DNA of 64,000 bases from Methylotetracoccus oryzae (GTDB lineage: Bacteria > Pseudomonadota > Gammaproteobacteria > Methylococcales > Methylococcaceae), in NCBI RefSeq assembly GCF_006175985.1, contig NZ_SRSH01000001.1:186001-250000 (forward strand). Direction: 5' to 3'. Numbering within the stretch: position 1 is the stretch's first letter; every line of letters begins with the position of its first letter. Position numbers and translations under genes: made by a program. Shown here piece after piece: positions 8,777-17,179 of this stretch. A model generated the notes under the pieces. That model was not told the origin of the DNA, did no database searches, and worked only from the letters and a program-made list of their open reading frames with translations.

Positions 8777-9364
8777 TCAGGCGAAGAGTTGGCGCAGATC
8801 GACGTCGGCGAGATCGTCAGCATCGAAACTCAGCAGTTCCAGGGGCTCGAAGCCGAAGACGCGGGCGATGATCACGTCGGGAAACTGCTCCAGACGGATG
8901 TTGTTGCTGTTGACACAGTCGTTGAAGAACTCCCGCCGATCCGCAATCGCGTTCTCCAAATCCACAATCCGGGTCTCCAGGCGACGGAACGACTCGTCGG
9001 CCTGCAGTACCGGGTAGGCCTCGACGGCGGCAAAAACGCTGGACAATCCCTGCCGAAGCTGCGCCTCGGCAGCTCCGAGTCGGGTCATGTCACGCGCGTC
9101 GCTCGCCTCCGCTACCGCCCGGCGTGCATGGAGCACTGCGACGAGCGTAGCCCTCTCGTGCGTCATGTACCGCTTGCAACTTTCGACCAGTTTCGGAATC
9201 TCGTCATGCCGTTGCCGAATCAGCACATCGATGTTCGACCACGCCTTCAGGGCTTCGTGCTTGAGACGGACCAGACGATTGAAGATCAGAACGACATAGG
9301 CCGCGACGGCCACCGCCAAGAGCAGGAGCACGACCGTACCCCCGAAGACAATGAGACTGAACAT
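8777..9364 (-). CDS. lemA: LemA-family membrane protein
   Basis: A 195-residue protein with one N-terminal helix (residues about 4-28) and a long helical cytoplasmic or periplasmic bundle. The family pattern is clear: FNRLVRLKHEALKAWSNIDV right after the helix, followed by LIRQRHDEIPKLVE, then the mid-bundle segment YPVLQADESFRRLETRI and the NDCVNSNNIRLEQFPDVIIA block. LemA proteins are widespread, of unknown function, and frequently encoded beside GIDE-type proteins, as here. Likely transcribed with the GIDE gene from a promoter in the 63 bp gap behind the AI-2E permease gene or read through from it. Confidence 0.93.
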   Translation of the reverse strand: MFSLIVFGGTVVLLLLAVAVAAYVVLIFNRLVRLKHEALKAWSNIDVLIRQRHDEIPKLVESCKRYMTHERATLVAVLHARRAVAEASDARDMTRLGAAEAQLRQGLSSVFAAVEAYPVLQADESFRRLETRIVDLENAIADRREFFNDCVNSNNIRLEQFPDVIIARVFGFEPLELLSFDADDLADVDLRQLFA

Positions 9365-9427
9365 GGCGGTGAACCCTCACGCCGACGCTACCTGGTCAGC
9401 AGTATAGGACCGGAGCCGCCGGGCGAG

Positions 9428-10474
9428 TCAGCCGGAGGGCACATGGTGGGCCTGCAGCCATTCGCGCCAGACGGCGAGCGCCATCGCCAGGATGACCGGA
9501 CCCGTGAACAGGCCGATGAACCCGAACGCGGCGAGGCCTCCCAGCACCCCGAACATCACCAGCACGAAAGGTATCCTCGTCGAACTGCTGATCACCAGCG
9601 GGCGAATGATATTGTCAACCCAACTGACGACCAGGGCACCCCACAGCAACAGCGAAATCCCTGCCCAGGTCTCGCCATGGATCAGCAGCCATGCGCTGGC
9701 AGCGACCCACACGAAGGGCGTTCCGAAGGGAATCATCGCAAACAAGGTCGTGATGATCGCCAACAGGATCGGCGCCTTCACGCCGACCAGCCAATAGCCG
9801 ATACCCGCAATGGCGCCCTGCGCCAGAGCGGTCAGAACGATGCCGTAGACGACGGCCTTGACCGTCGTTTCGATCGTGTGCAGGTAGCTCTTCGTCCGTT
9901 CTCCGAGCACGGGATCGAACACGGCCCGGACCTGCTCGACGACGATCGCACCGTCCCGGAACAAAAAAAACATCGTGAACAGGGTCAGTAACAGGACCAG
10001 CGCATTCTGTCCGATGTCCGTCATGACCCCGAGTGCGGGCGTGCCCAGACGCTTGAGCCAGGGGATTCCATGTTCCTTCAGCAAACCGCGCAGGTCGTCG
10101 AAAGGCTCGAACAGTGTCGTCAACTGATTGCCGATATAGGGCAGACGGGAAACGAAGGGCGGCACCACCGGCTTCTGCTCCAGCCACTCCGGCAACACCC
10201 GGACCAGGTCCACGAGTTCGTGCTGCAGCAACACGGTCAGCCAGACGAAGGGCGCGAGCAGCATCGAGGCCAGTGCGAGCGTCGTCAGCAGGGCGGCTGC
10301 CGTCCGCTGCCGCGTCACGGCCTGCCGGATCCAGCGATAGAAGGGCCAGGCGACGTAGGAAATGATGACAGCCCAGGCAACCGGCAGGATGAAGGGGCGG
10401 ATGACGACATAGGTCAGGGCCAGAAGGCCGCTCAACAACAACCCGACCGTAATCAGGCGAACAGTGCGATTCAT
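9428..10474 (-). CDS. AI-2E/PerM-family permease
   Basis: A 348-residue polytopic inner-membrane protein of the AI-2E exporter superfamily (TqsA/YdiK/PerM group). ATG at 10474 (MNRTVRLITVG) starts directly before the first helix; a longer reading to 10558 only adds non-hydrophobic sequence. About seven to eight hydrophobic segments are seen, with the family's cytosolic helical region (residues about 75-130) and the conserved FGTPFVW and DNIIRPLVIS segments (near 250 and 285) found in most members. Members export signalling molecules or act as Na+/H+ antiporters, so the substrate is open. It is divergent from glyQ across about 145 bp. Confidence 0.88.
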   Translation of the reverse strand: MNRTVRLITVGLLLSGLLALTYVVIRPFILPVAWAVIISYVAWPFYRWIRQAVTRQRTAAALLTTLALASMLLAPFVWLTVLLQHELVDLVRVLPEWLEQKPVVPPFVSRLPYIGNQLTTLFEPFDDLRGLLKEHGIPWLKRLGTPALGVMTDIGQNALVLLLTLFTMFFLFRDGAIVVEQVRAVFDPVLGERTKSYLHTIETTVKAVVYGIVLTALAQGAIAGIGYWLVGVKAPILLAIITTLFAMIPFGTPFVWVAASAWLLIHGETWAGISLLLWGALVVSWVDNIIRPLVISSSTRIPFVLVMFGVLGGLAAFGFIGLFTGPVILAMALAVWREWLQAHHVPSG

Positions 10475-10565
10475 AAAGCTCGTGAATGGTAGGGCGATTC
10501 GGAGACAGTGCAACGGGCCATGCGCAGCGTCCAGAACACCGCGGCTTGCTGCCGGCACCGGGAGA

Positions 10566-10594
10566 GGCGGCGATTATCGGCTATAATCGCCGCC
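10566..10594 (+). promoter_or_regulatory. Perfect 12-bp inverted repeat overlapping a consensus -10 before glyQ
   Basis: GGCGGCGATTAT (10566-10577), loop CGGCT, ATAATCGCCGCC (10583-10594) is a perfect inverted repeat. A consensus TATAAT lies at 10582-10587 inside it, 33 bases before the glyQ GTG. No good -35 is visible. It could be an operator over the glyQS promoter or a hairpin in the 5' leader. Confidence 0.5.
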
Positions 10595-10620
10595 CATCAA
10601 AAGTACCGATCGAGGCTGTA

Positions 10621-11556
10621 GTGGCGAACTCCATTTCGCAGGCCCCCGACGTTTCGACCTTCCAGGGACTGATTCTCGGCCTGCAACAATTCTGGGCAGC
10701 CAACGGCTGCGTGATTCTGCAACCGCTCGATATGGAAGTGGGCGCCGGCACGTTTCACCCGGCCACCTTCCTGCGCGCGCTGGGGCCCGAGCCCTGGAAT
10801 ACCGCCTACGTCCAGCCTTCGCGCCGACCCACTGACGGCCGCTACGGCGACAACCCGAACCGCCTGCAGCACTACTATCAGTTTCAGGTACTGCTGAAGC
10901 CCTCCCCCGAAAACATCCAGGATCTCTACCTGGACTCGCTGCGCTACCTCGGGCTGGATCTGCTCGAGCACGACATCCGTTTCGTCGAGGACAACTGGGA
11001 ATCGCCCACACTCGGCGCGTGGGGGCTGGGCTGGGAGGTATGGTTGAACGGCATGGAAGTTACGCAGTTCACCTATTTTCAGCAGGTCGGCGGCATCGAC
11101 TGCCGACCCGTATCCGGTGAAATCACCTATGGCATCGAACGGATCGCGATGTATCTCCAGGGAGTCCAGAGCGTGTTCGACCTGACCTGGACACGCGGCC
11201 CGCATGGGACGGTGACTTACGGCGACGTCTACCACCAGAATGAAGTGGAAATGTCCGCATTCAACTTCGAACTCGCCGATACGGAGGGCTTGTTCCGATC
11301 GTTCGATCACTACGAAGCGCAGTGCCGGCGTCTGGTCGAACGCGCCCTCTCGCTGCCGGCCTATGAGATGGTGCTGAAGGCCTCGCATACCTTCAACCTC
11401 CTGGATGCGCGGCGGGCGATTTCCGTCACGGAGCGCCAGAGCTACATCCTCCGCGTACGCGAACTCGCGCGATCGGTGGCCGAATGCTACTACGCCGGAC
11501 GCGAGCGGCTCGGCTTCCCGATGCTGAATGCTTCCGGGGAGACGGCGTATGTCTGA
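10621..11556 (+). CDS. glyQ: Glycyl-tRNA synthetase alpha subunit
   Basis: A 311-residue catalytic subunit of the bacterial (alpha-beta)2 glycyl-tRNA synthetase, which activates glycine with ATP and loads tRNA-Gly. The sequence is strongly conserved from [17 protein letters not shown], through the class II motifs around [15 protein letters not shown] and [19 protein letters not shown], to [18 protein letters not shown] at 10621 with GAGG upstream is taken as start because conservation begins right after it; no ATG lies nearby. The 3' end overlaps glyS by 8 bp, giving coupled synthesis of the two subunits. An inverted repeat covers the likely promoter. Confidence 0.97.
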   Translation: MANSISQAPDVSTFQGLILGLQQFWAANGCVILQPLDMEVGAGTFHPATFLRALGPEPWNTAYVQPSRRPTDGRYGDNPNRLQHYYQFQVLLKPSPENIQDLYLDSLRYLGLDLLEHDIRFVEDNWESPTLGAWGLGWEVWLNGMEVTQFTYFQQVGGIDCRPVSGEITYGIERIAMYLQGVQSVFDLTWTRGPHGTVTYGDVYHQNEVEMSAFNFELADTEGLFRSFDHYEAQCRRLVERALSLPAYEMVLKASHTFNLLDARRAISVTERQSYILRVRELARSVAECYYAGRERLGFPMLNASGETAYV

Positions 11557-13624
11557 ACATCGCGATCTGCTGTTCGAACTGGGTACCGAGGAACTGCCGC
11601 CCAAATCGCTGCGCGTCCTCTCGGAGACGCTCACCGGGAATGTCACCGCGGGGCTCGCTGCGGCGGGGCTCGAACACGGCACCGTGCGAGGCTTCGCGAC
11701 GCCGCGGCGGTTGGCCGTGCTGGTCGAAGGTCTCGCCACGGTCCAGGGGGATCGCGTCATCGAACGCCGCGGCCCGGCACTGAGCGCCGCGCGTCAGGCG
11801 GACGGCAGCCCCACCAAGGCCGCGGAAGGTTTCGCCCGCAGCTGCGGCGTCACCGTTGACGATCTGATCGTGATCGCCGGCGACAAAGGCGAATGGCTGG
11901 GTTTCCGCCAGTCGGTCAGCGGCGCCGAGACCCGTAGCCTGCTGCCGGATCTGATCAATCAGGCCCTCGTCAACCTGCCGATCGCCAAGCGGATGCGCTG
12001 GGGCTCCGGCGACACGGAGTTCGTCCGGCCCGTGCATTGGGCGGTCCTGCTGTTCGGATCCGACGTCGTCGACGCCATCGTTCTCGGCGTCAGAACCGGA
12101 CGGACCACGCGTGGACATCGCTTTCACTGCCCGGAGCCTTTCGAACTCTCCGTGCCGGCGGATTACGCCGACGCGCTCGAACGCAAGGGCAAAGTCATCG
12201 CACGCTTCGACGACCGCACGGCCGCGATTCGCCAGCGGGCGAACGAACTGACCGTATCCGTCGGCGGCACACCGCATCTCGATGCCGATCTGGTGGACGA
12301 GGTCGCGGCGCTGGTCGAATGGCCGGTACCAGTCATCGGTCGCTTCGATCCCCGCTTCCTGGAGCTCCCTGCCGAAGTCCTGATCACGACGCTGCAAGGC
12401 AACCAGAAGTATTTTCCGATCAAGGATGCCAGTGGCGCGCTGCTGCCCTACTTCGTGACCTTCAGCAACCTCGAGAGTCGCCAGCCGGCAACCGTCAGCG
12501 CCGGTAACGAACGCGTCGTCACACCCCGGCTCGCCGACGCGGAATTCTTCTGGAAGCAGGATCGTCGGCGGACGCTGGATAGCCGCGTCGCGGACCTCGG
12601 CGCGGTCACCTTCCAGGCCAAGCTCGGTTCTCTGCTGGCCAAGAGCGAGCGCCTGCAACGTCTCGTGGAATCGATCGCCGCCGCCACCGGTCACGACGCC
12701 GCCCTCGCCCTGCGCGCCGCCCGGCTCGCCAAGGCCGATCTACTGACCGAAATGGTGGGTGAGTTTCCGAACCTGCAGGGCATCATGGGCCGATACTATG
12801 CCCTGGCCGAGGGCGAGCCCGATGAGGTCGCCGCAGCGATCGAGGAGCATTACCGGCCGCGCCAGTCGGGCGGTACCCTGCCCGACACGAGTGCCGGACG
12901 GATCCTGGCGGTCGCCGACAAGATCGATACGCTGGCGGGCATTTTCAGCGTCGGCCTGCTGCCTTCCGGCGATCGTGATCCCTATGGCCTGCGCCGGGCC
13001 GCGCTGGGCACCCTGCGCATCATCATTGAACGCCAGCTCGATCTCGACGTACCGCAACTCGTCGATCAGGCGCTCGGACTGTATTCCCACACCTTCGACG
13101 CTGGCAAGACCGCCGCAGCGGTGATCGAATTCGTCACCGAACGATTGCGCGGGCACTTTCTCGAACAGAAATGGCGCCCTGACGAGATCGACGCCGTGCT
13201 CAGCCTCGGCCTTGCGCGGCCACTGGACGCCGAGCGGCGGCTGCGCGCCGTGGCGGATTTCCGCCGGTTGCCGGCGGCCGAGAGCCTGGCCGCTGCCAAC
13301 AAGCGGATCCGGAATCTGCTGCGGAAATCCGACGCCGAAATCGTCGCCAACGTCGCGCCTGAGCTGCTCGTCGCGGGCGCCGAGAGCGAGCTTTTTGCCG
13401 CCGCGCGGAGAGCTCAGGAAGACGTCCTGCCGCTACTGCAGCGCGGCGATTACGGACCGGCTCTGGCGCGCCTGGCCGAACTGAGGGAGCCCGTGGACCG
13501 GTTTTTCGACGACGTCCTCGTCATGGCCGACGACGAGGCGATCCGGCGCAACCGGCTGGGGCTGCTCGCGCTGGTCGAACGCCTGTTCCTCAATATCGCA
13601 GATATCGGCCGGCTACAGCCGTAA
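11549..13624 (+). CDS. glyS: Glycyl-tRNA synthetase beta subunit
   Basis: A 691-residue beta subunit that recognises tRNA-Gly and stabilises the alpha dimer. The N-terminus ([15 protein letters not shown]) and the core stretch [30 protein letters not shown] are diagnostic; an HD-like domain region (residues about 380-500, including [27 protein letters not shown] spread across about 455-485) and a C-terminal DALR-type anticodon-binding domain (about 570-680) are in place. Length is normal. ATG at 11549 lies inside glyQ, giving an 8 bp overlap. It is followed 37 bp later by a plsC-like gene; gmhB, often found between them in other Gammaproteobacteria, is missing. Confidence 0.97.
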   Translation: MSEHRDLLFELGTEELPPKSLRVLSETLTGNVTAGLAAAGLEHGTVRGFATPRRLAVLVEGLATVQGDRVIERRGPALSAARQADGSPTKAAEGFARSCGVTVDDLIVIAGDKGEWLGFRQSVSGAETRSLLPDLINQALVNLPIAKRMRWGSGDTEFVRPVHWAVLLFGSDVVDAIVLGVRTGRTTRGHRFHCPEPFELSVPADYADALERKGKVIARFDDRTAAIRQRANELTVSVGGTPHLDADLVDEVAALVEWPVPVIGRFDPRFLELPAEVLITTLQGNQKYFPIKDASGALLPYFVTFSNLESRQPATVSAGNERVVTPRLADAEFFWKQDRRRTLDSRVADLGAVTFQAKLGSLLAKSERLQRLVESIAAATGHDAALALRAARLAKADLLTEMVGEFPNLQGIMGRYYALAEGEPDEVAAAIEEHYRPRQSGGTLPDTSAGRILAVADKIDTLAGIFSVGLLPSGDRDPYGLRRAALGTLRIIIERQLDLDVPQLVDQALGLYSHTFDAGKTAAAVIEFVTERLRGHFLEQKWRPDEIDAVLSLGLARPLDAERRLRAVADFRRLPAAESLAAANKRIRNLLRKSDAEIVANVAPELLVAGAESELFAAARRAQEDVLPLLQRGDYGPALARLAELREPVDRFFDDVLVMADDEAIRRNRLGLLALVERLFLNIADIGRLQP

Positions 13625-13661
13625 CTCACCGGCACCCCGGCACGGTTCGTTCGCTTCTGTC

Positions 13662-14438
13662 ATGACCCGATCCGACAGTCCCTTGCCCAACGCGCTCGGG
13701 CTCTACCTGCGCTCGAGCCTGTTCTTCGTGACCATGGCGACCTCGGGCATTCTGATCGGACTGCTGACGGTGATCGCCTACCCGCTCGGCTTCGAGACGC
13801 GGTATCGGGTCGCCAGCCAGTGGGTGCGCTTCGTTCTTTGGTCTTTGCTGAAGATCTGCAAGCTTGGCTTCGAGGTCGAGGGACAGGAGCACGTGCCGGC
13901 GACCAACTGCATCGTCTTGTCGAAGCATCAGTCGACCTGGGAAACGATCGGGTTGCAGACCGTCTTCCGCCCCGTGTGCTTCATCCTGAAAAAGGAGTTG
14001 CTGCGCCTACCGTTCTGGGGTTGGGCCATGGCCTCCCTGGAACCCATCGCGATCGACCGTTCGGCCAGAACGGCGGCCATCAAGCAGATCCTCCGCGACG
14101 GCGAAGCGCGTCTCAGGAAAGGCCGCTGGCTGATTCTGTTCCCCGAGGGAACCCGCGTCGCACCCGGTACGAAGGGACGCTACGGCGCCAGTGGCGGAAC
14201 CCTGGCGAAAAGGTCCGGGTACCTCGTCGTCCCGGTGGCCCACAACGCCGGCGAGTACTGGCCCCGGCATGGTTTCCTGAAGCGTCCCGGCACAATATCT
14301 GTGCGTATCGGGCCGCCGATCGACCCCACGACGCTGACGGCAGCCGAGATCAATGAACGCGTCGAGACGTGGATCGAGGCAACAATGGGCGAGATCACCC
14401 TGACCCGCCGCCCCGCCCCGTCGGCTCAGGACTCATAG
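13662..14438 (+). CDS. plsC: 1-acyl-sn-glycerol-3-phosphate acyltransferase (PlsC family)
   Basis: A 258-residue membrane acyltransferase that adds the second acyl chain to lysophosphatidate in phospholipid synthesis. Two hydrophobic segments occupy residues about 15-60. Acyltransferase motif I reads KHQSTWET with His89 and Glu94, i.e. H-x4-E in place of the usual H-x4-D, a spelling seen in the gammaproteobacterial subgroup linked to glyQS. Motif III is FPEGTR at 160-165, and the VVPVAHNAGEYWPR segment fits motif IV. Likely cotranscribed with glyQS. Whether this is the main PlsC or a paralogue cannot be decided from the window. Confidence 0.9.
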   Translation: MTRSDSPLPNALGLYLRSSLFFVTMATSGILIGLLTVIAYPLGFETRYRVASQWVRFVLWSLLKICKLGFEVEGQEHVPATNCIVLSKHQSTWETIGLQTVFRPVCFILKKELLRLPFWGWAMASLEPIAIDRSARTAAIKQILRDGEARLRKGRWLILFPEGTRVAPGTKGRYGASGGTLAKRSGYLVVPVAHNAGEYWPRHGFLKRPGTISVRIGPPIDPTTLTAAEINERVETWIEATMGEITLTRRPAPSAQDS

Positions 14439-14531
14439 CCTCCCGCGCCTCCGTCGACCTCCCGCACACCCGGCGCCTCAGGCGCCCTCGACTGCCAGGC
14501 CGGGATCGTCGTCGGCAGTCCGTGCCGATCC

Positions 14532-14560
14532 TTGCCAAAGACATCAGCATTTTCTAACAT
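14532..14560 (+). promoter_or_regulatory. Candidate sigma70 promoter of the tolC-adaptor-RND operon
   Basis: TTGCCA (14532-14537) and TAACAT (14555-14560) with exactly 17 bases between them lie about 110 bp before the TolC-type gene, in an AT-richer patch of a GC-rich intergenic region. Confidence 0.5.
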
Positions 14561-14670
14561 TCGACCGGTAATCGCAGCCACGCAGGAGACACCAGGACGC
14601 CTTAATAAGGCATGGTATAGTTCGGTGCGTCGCGAGTGCTGGTCCACAACAAGGAAAACCAAACCGCTTC

Positions 14671-16089
14671 ATGAACGGCGCGAATTTTCGTCAGGCGTGC
14701 GTGGCTGCCTGCGTCATTGCGAGCCTGGCAACCGCCACCACTCCGGCGACGGCCGCACGGGAAGCCCGCAAACCGCTCGCGCTGGCCGCGCCGGAAGCGG
14801 AAACGCTACATAAGCAACCGGCAGCCGTCAGCCCTGGGCTGACGCTACAGCAGGCCATCGACCTGGCGTTCGAGCGCAACCCCAGCCTGCGCGCCGCGGC
14901 CGAGCGCTATGGTGAAGCCCAGGCGAAGGTGGAGCAATCAGTCGCCGCGTTCTATCCGCGCGTATCGGCACGAGTCGCATATAACTACACGGACAATCCG
15001 GCCGAGGCATTCTTCTACATCGTCTCGCAACGGCGTTTCAACGAGTCCCTGAACATCAACGATCCGGGATGGGTCGAGAACTTCCGGCCGGAGGTCGTCG
15101 GCGTCTGGTCGCTGTTCCGGGGCGGGCAGGACTTCTACAAGCGCAAGGCCGCGGAACTCGGCGTCGAACAGACCGAACTGGAGCAGTCTGCGCTCCACAA
15201 TCATTTGGCCGCGGCGGTTACCTCAGCCTACTACGCCCTGGCGATAGCGCCGCGCCAGGTGGAAGTTGCGCAGCGTTCGCTCGAAGCCGTGACCAGTGAG
15301 TTGCTGCAGGCGCGTGCACGCCATGCAGAAGGAACCGGTCTGAAATCCGACGTGCTTTCGCTCGAGGTGCGCCTTGCCGAGGCCCGCGAGTCCGAAGTGC
15401 AGGCCCTGAATGCCGTCGAATTGGCCCGATCGGGCCTGATGGCGCTGCTCGGTGGCAACGACGGCAAGCCTCTTGCGATTGCGGACACCGAGGGTCCGGA
15501 GCCCGCCACCGGTGTCGTTGACCTCGCCAAGGTGCTGGAGGAAGCTCACGCTCGGCGCCCCGAACTGCAGGCGGCCGACCGGCTCGTGCAGATGCGGGTT
15601 TCCGAACTGCAGGCCGAGCGCGGGGCTCACCTGCCGCGCGTGAATGCCTACGCCGCATACGGGCAGAACTTGCGGTCACCCGGGTTTTCCACGGCCAAGC
15701 AAAATACCAGTATCGGCATCAGCGCCGAACTCGATCTGTTCACGGGCGGAGAAACGACTGCGAAGGTTTCCGCTGCTGAGCGCCGTGTCGCGGAGGCCGA
15801 AGCCCAGCGCGAACAGAACCGCTTGGAAATCGAGAAGGAAGTGCGCGATGCGCACACCCGGATCAAGGATGCGATGGAGCGTCTGAGGGTCACGCGTGCC
15901 GCGGTCGCAGCAGCCGAAGAAGCCCTGCGGCAGGTGCATGAACAATACCGGGGCGGCGCCACGACGGTCACCCGCTATCTCGAAGCGGAAGCGGATCGGG
16001 CCGGCGCCCAGGCGCGTTCCCTGGCCGCACGCTACCAGGCCTACGTCACCGAAGCGAACCTGAAAAAAGCGGCAGGCTACTGGCGTTGA
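14671..16089 (+). CDS. TolC-family outer membrane efflux protein
   Basis: A 472-residue outer-membrane factor. The N-terminal signal peptide (residues 1 to about 28, ending TPATAA) is followed by two outer-membrane-efflux repeats (about 52-240 and 270-465), each beginning with the family's LTLQQAIDLAFERNPSLRAA-type segment and containing long alpha-helical coiled coils that build the periplasmic tunnel. Contrast with the NodT-type gene at 36-37.5 kb, which is lipidated; this one has no lipobox Cys. It is the first gene of a three-gene RND pump operon, 13 bp before the adaptor, and would form the exit duct. A good -35/-10 pair lies about 110 bp upstream. Confidence 0.9.
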   Translation: MNGANFRQACVAACVIASLATATTPATAAREARKPLALAAPEAETLHKQPAAVSPGLTLQQAIDLAFERNPSLRAAAERYGEAQAKVEQSVAAFYPRVSARVAYNYTDNPAEAFFYIVSQRRFNESLNINDPGWVENFRPEVVGVWSLFRGGQDFYKRKAAELGVEQTELEQSALHNHLAAAVTSAYYALAIAPRQVEVAQRSLEAVTSELLQARARHAEGTGLKSDVLSLEVRLAEARESEVQALNAVELARSGLMALLGGNDGKPLAIADTEGPEPATGVVDLAKVLEEAHARRPELQAADRLVQMRVSELQAERGAHLPRVNAYAAYGQNLRSPGFSTAKQNTSIGISAELDLFTGGETTAKVSAAERRVAEAEAQREQNRLEIEKEVRDAHTRIKDAMERLRVTRAAVAAAEEALRQVHEQYRGGATTVTRYLEAEADRAGAQARSLAARYQAYVTEANLKKAAGYWR

Positions 16090-16102
16090 GGCAAGGGGAT
16101 CC

Positions 16103-17179
16103 ATGAGCGAACATTCAGACGGCACAGGCCGTCGCACACTGATTTACGGCACGCTTTCCGTCGCGGCGCTGATCCTGCTGCTCGTCTGGCTCGAAGGGGG
16201 ATTCCGGGACAAGGTCCCTCCCGGCGAGGCCTCCGTGCCGGCCAGCAGCGGCATTCCCACGGTGACCACCGCGGTTCGCCTCCAGGACATCGGCGAAGTG
16301 GCTTCCTGGCCTGGCACGGTGAGCTCACGCACGGAGGCCCAGTTGTCACCGAAGATCGCCGCTCGAATCGAGACCATCCAGGTCCGCGCCGGTGACCGGG
16401 TCAGCCGCGGCGACCTCCTCGTGACCCTGGACGATCGCAGCTTGAAGGCCAAACTCGACCAGGCGCGCTCGGCACTACAGGCAGCTCAGGCCGAAGCTGC
16501 CCGTTACCGGGCCGATGCGCAGCGTACCGAGGCGCTGTACCGTAAGGAGGCCGCCACCCGCCAATCACTGGATGCGGCTATGGCCGCCACCAAGGCCGGA
16601 GATGCCCGCGTGCGCGAGGCCGAAAGTGGCGTCCGGGAAATCGAAACCCTGTTCTCGGAAACGGCTCTGCGCGCCCCATTCGACGGCGTGGTCCAGCAAC
16701 GGCACCGCGATCCGGGCGATACGGCGCTCCCGGGGACGCCGATTCTGACGATACTCGAGTCCAGTCGCCTGCGAGTCGAAGTGCCCATCCCCGAACGCTG
16801 CGCCGGAAGCCTGCGCGTCGGTAATCCGCTGACTCTGGTCGAGCGCGCCACATCGCGACGACTCACCGTTGAGGTGTCGGAGATCGCCCCGTCCGCAGAC
16901 CCGCAGACCCACACGGTGCTGATCAAGGCCAACGTGCCGTCCGGCTCGTCGCTTAAACCGGGGGCCTTCATCTGGGTCGAGCAAGCCTGTGGTCAGCGCC
17001 GAGTCCTGCTGATCCCGGCCTCCGCCGTCAGGCGCGTCGGGCAGATCGAAAGCGTGCACCTCGTCCGGGAAGGGCGCGCCGAGTTGCGCCATGTGCGTAC
17101 CGGACAAGCCTACGGCGATGTGCTCGAAGTGCTGTCCGGTCTCAAGGAAGGTGACCTGATCGCAACGAGGAACCCGTGA
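16103..17179 (+). CDS. RND efflux periplasmic adaptor (HlyD/AcrA family)
   Basis: A 358-residue membrane fusion protein linking the RND permease to the TolC duct. One N-terminal membrane anchor (residues about 12-32), then a biotinyl-lipoyl half motif (KIAARIETIQVRAGDRVSRG, about 76-95), a coiled-coil hairpin (about 110-180), the returning lipoyl half (LRAPFDGVVQQRHRDPGD near 190-207), and beta-barrel and membrane-proximal domains. AAGGGG precedes the ATG at good spacing. The stop overlaps the permease start in a TGATG junction. The substrate of the pump is not evident. Confidence 0.92.
   Translation: MSEHSDGTGRRTLIYGTLSVAALILLLVWLEGGFRDKVPPGEASVPASSGIPTVTTAVRLQDIGEVASWPGTVSSRTEAQLSPKIAARIETIQVRAGDRVSRGDLLVTLDDRSLKAKLDQARSALQAAQAEAARYRADAQRTEALYRKEAATRQSLDAAMAATKAGDARVREAESGVREIETLFSETALRAPFDGVVQQRHRDPGDTALPGTPILTILESSRLRVEVPIPERCAGSLRVGNPLTLVERATSRRLTVEVSEIAPSADPQTHTVLIKANVPSGSSLKPGAFIWVEQACGQRRVLLIPASAVRRVGQIESVHLVREGRAELRHVRTGQAYGDVLEVLSGLKEGDLIATRNP

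Noticed and set aside
8657-9991. Long open frame (444 codons) on the plus strand over lemA and the AI-2E permease
   Set aside because: Antisense to two clearly conserved genes; rich in Asp, His, Gln and Arg as expected of a shadow frame in high-GC DNA; no domain recognised.
11426-12694. 422-codon leftward open frame inside glyQ-glyS
   Set aside because: Antisense to essential genes, no motif, shadow composition.
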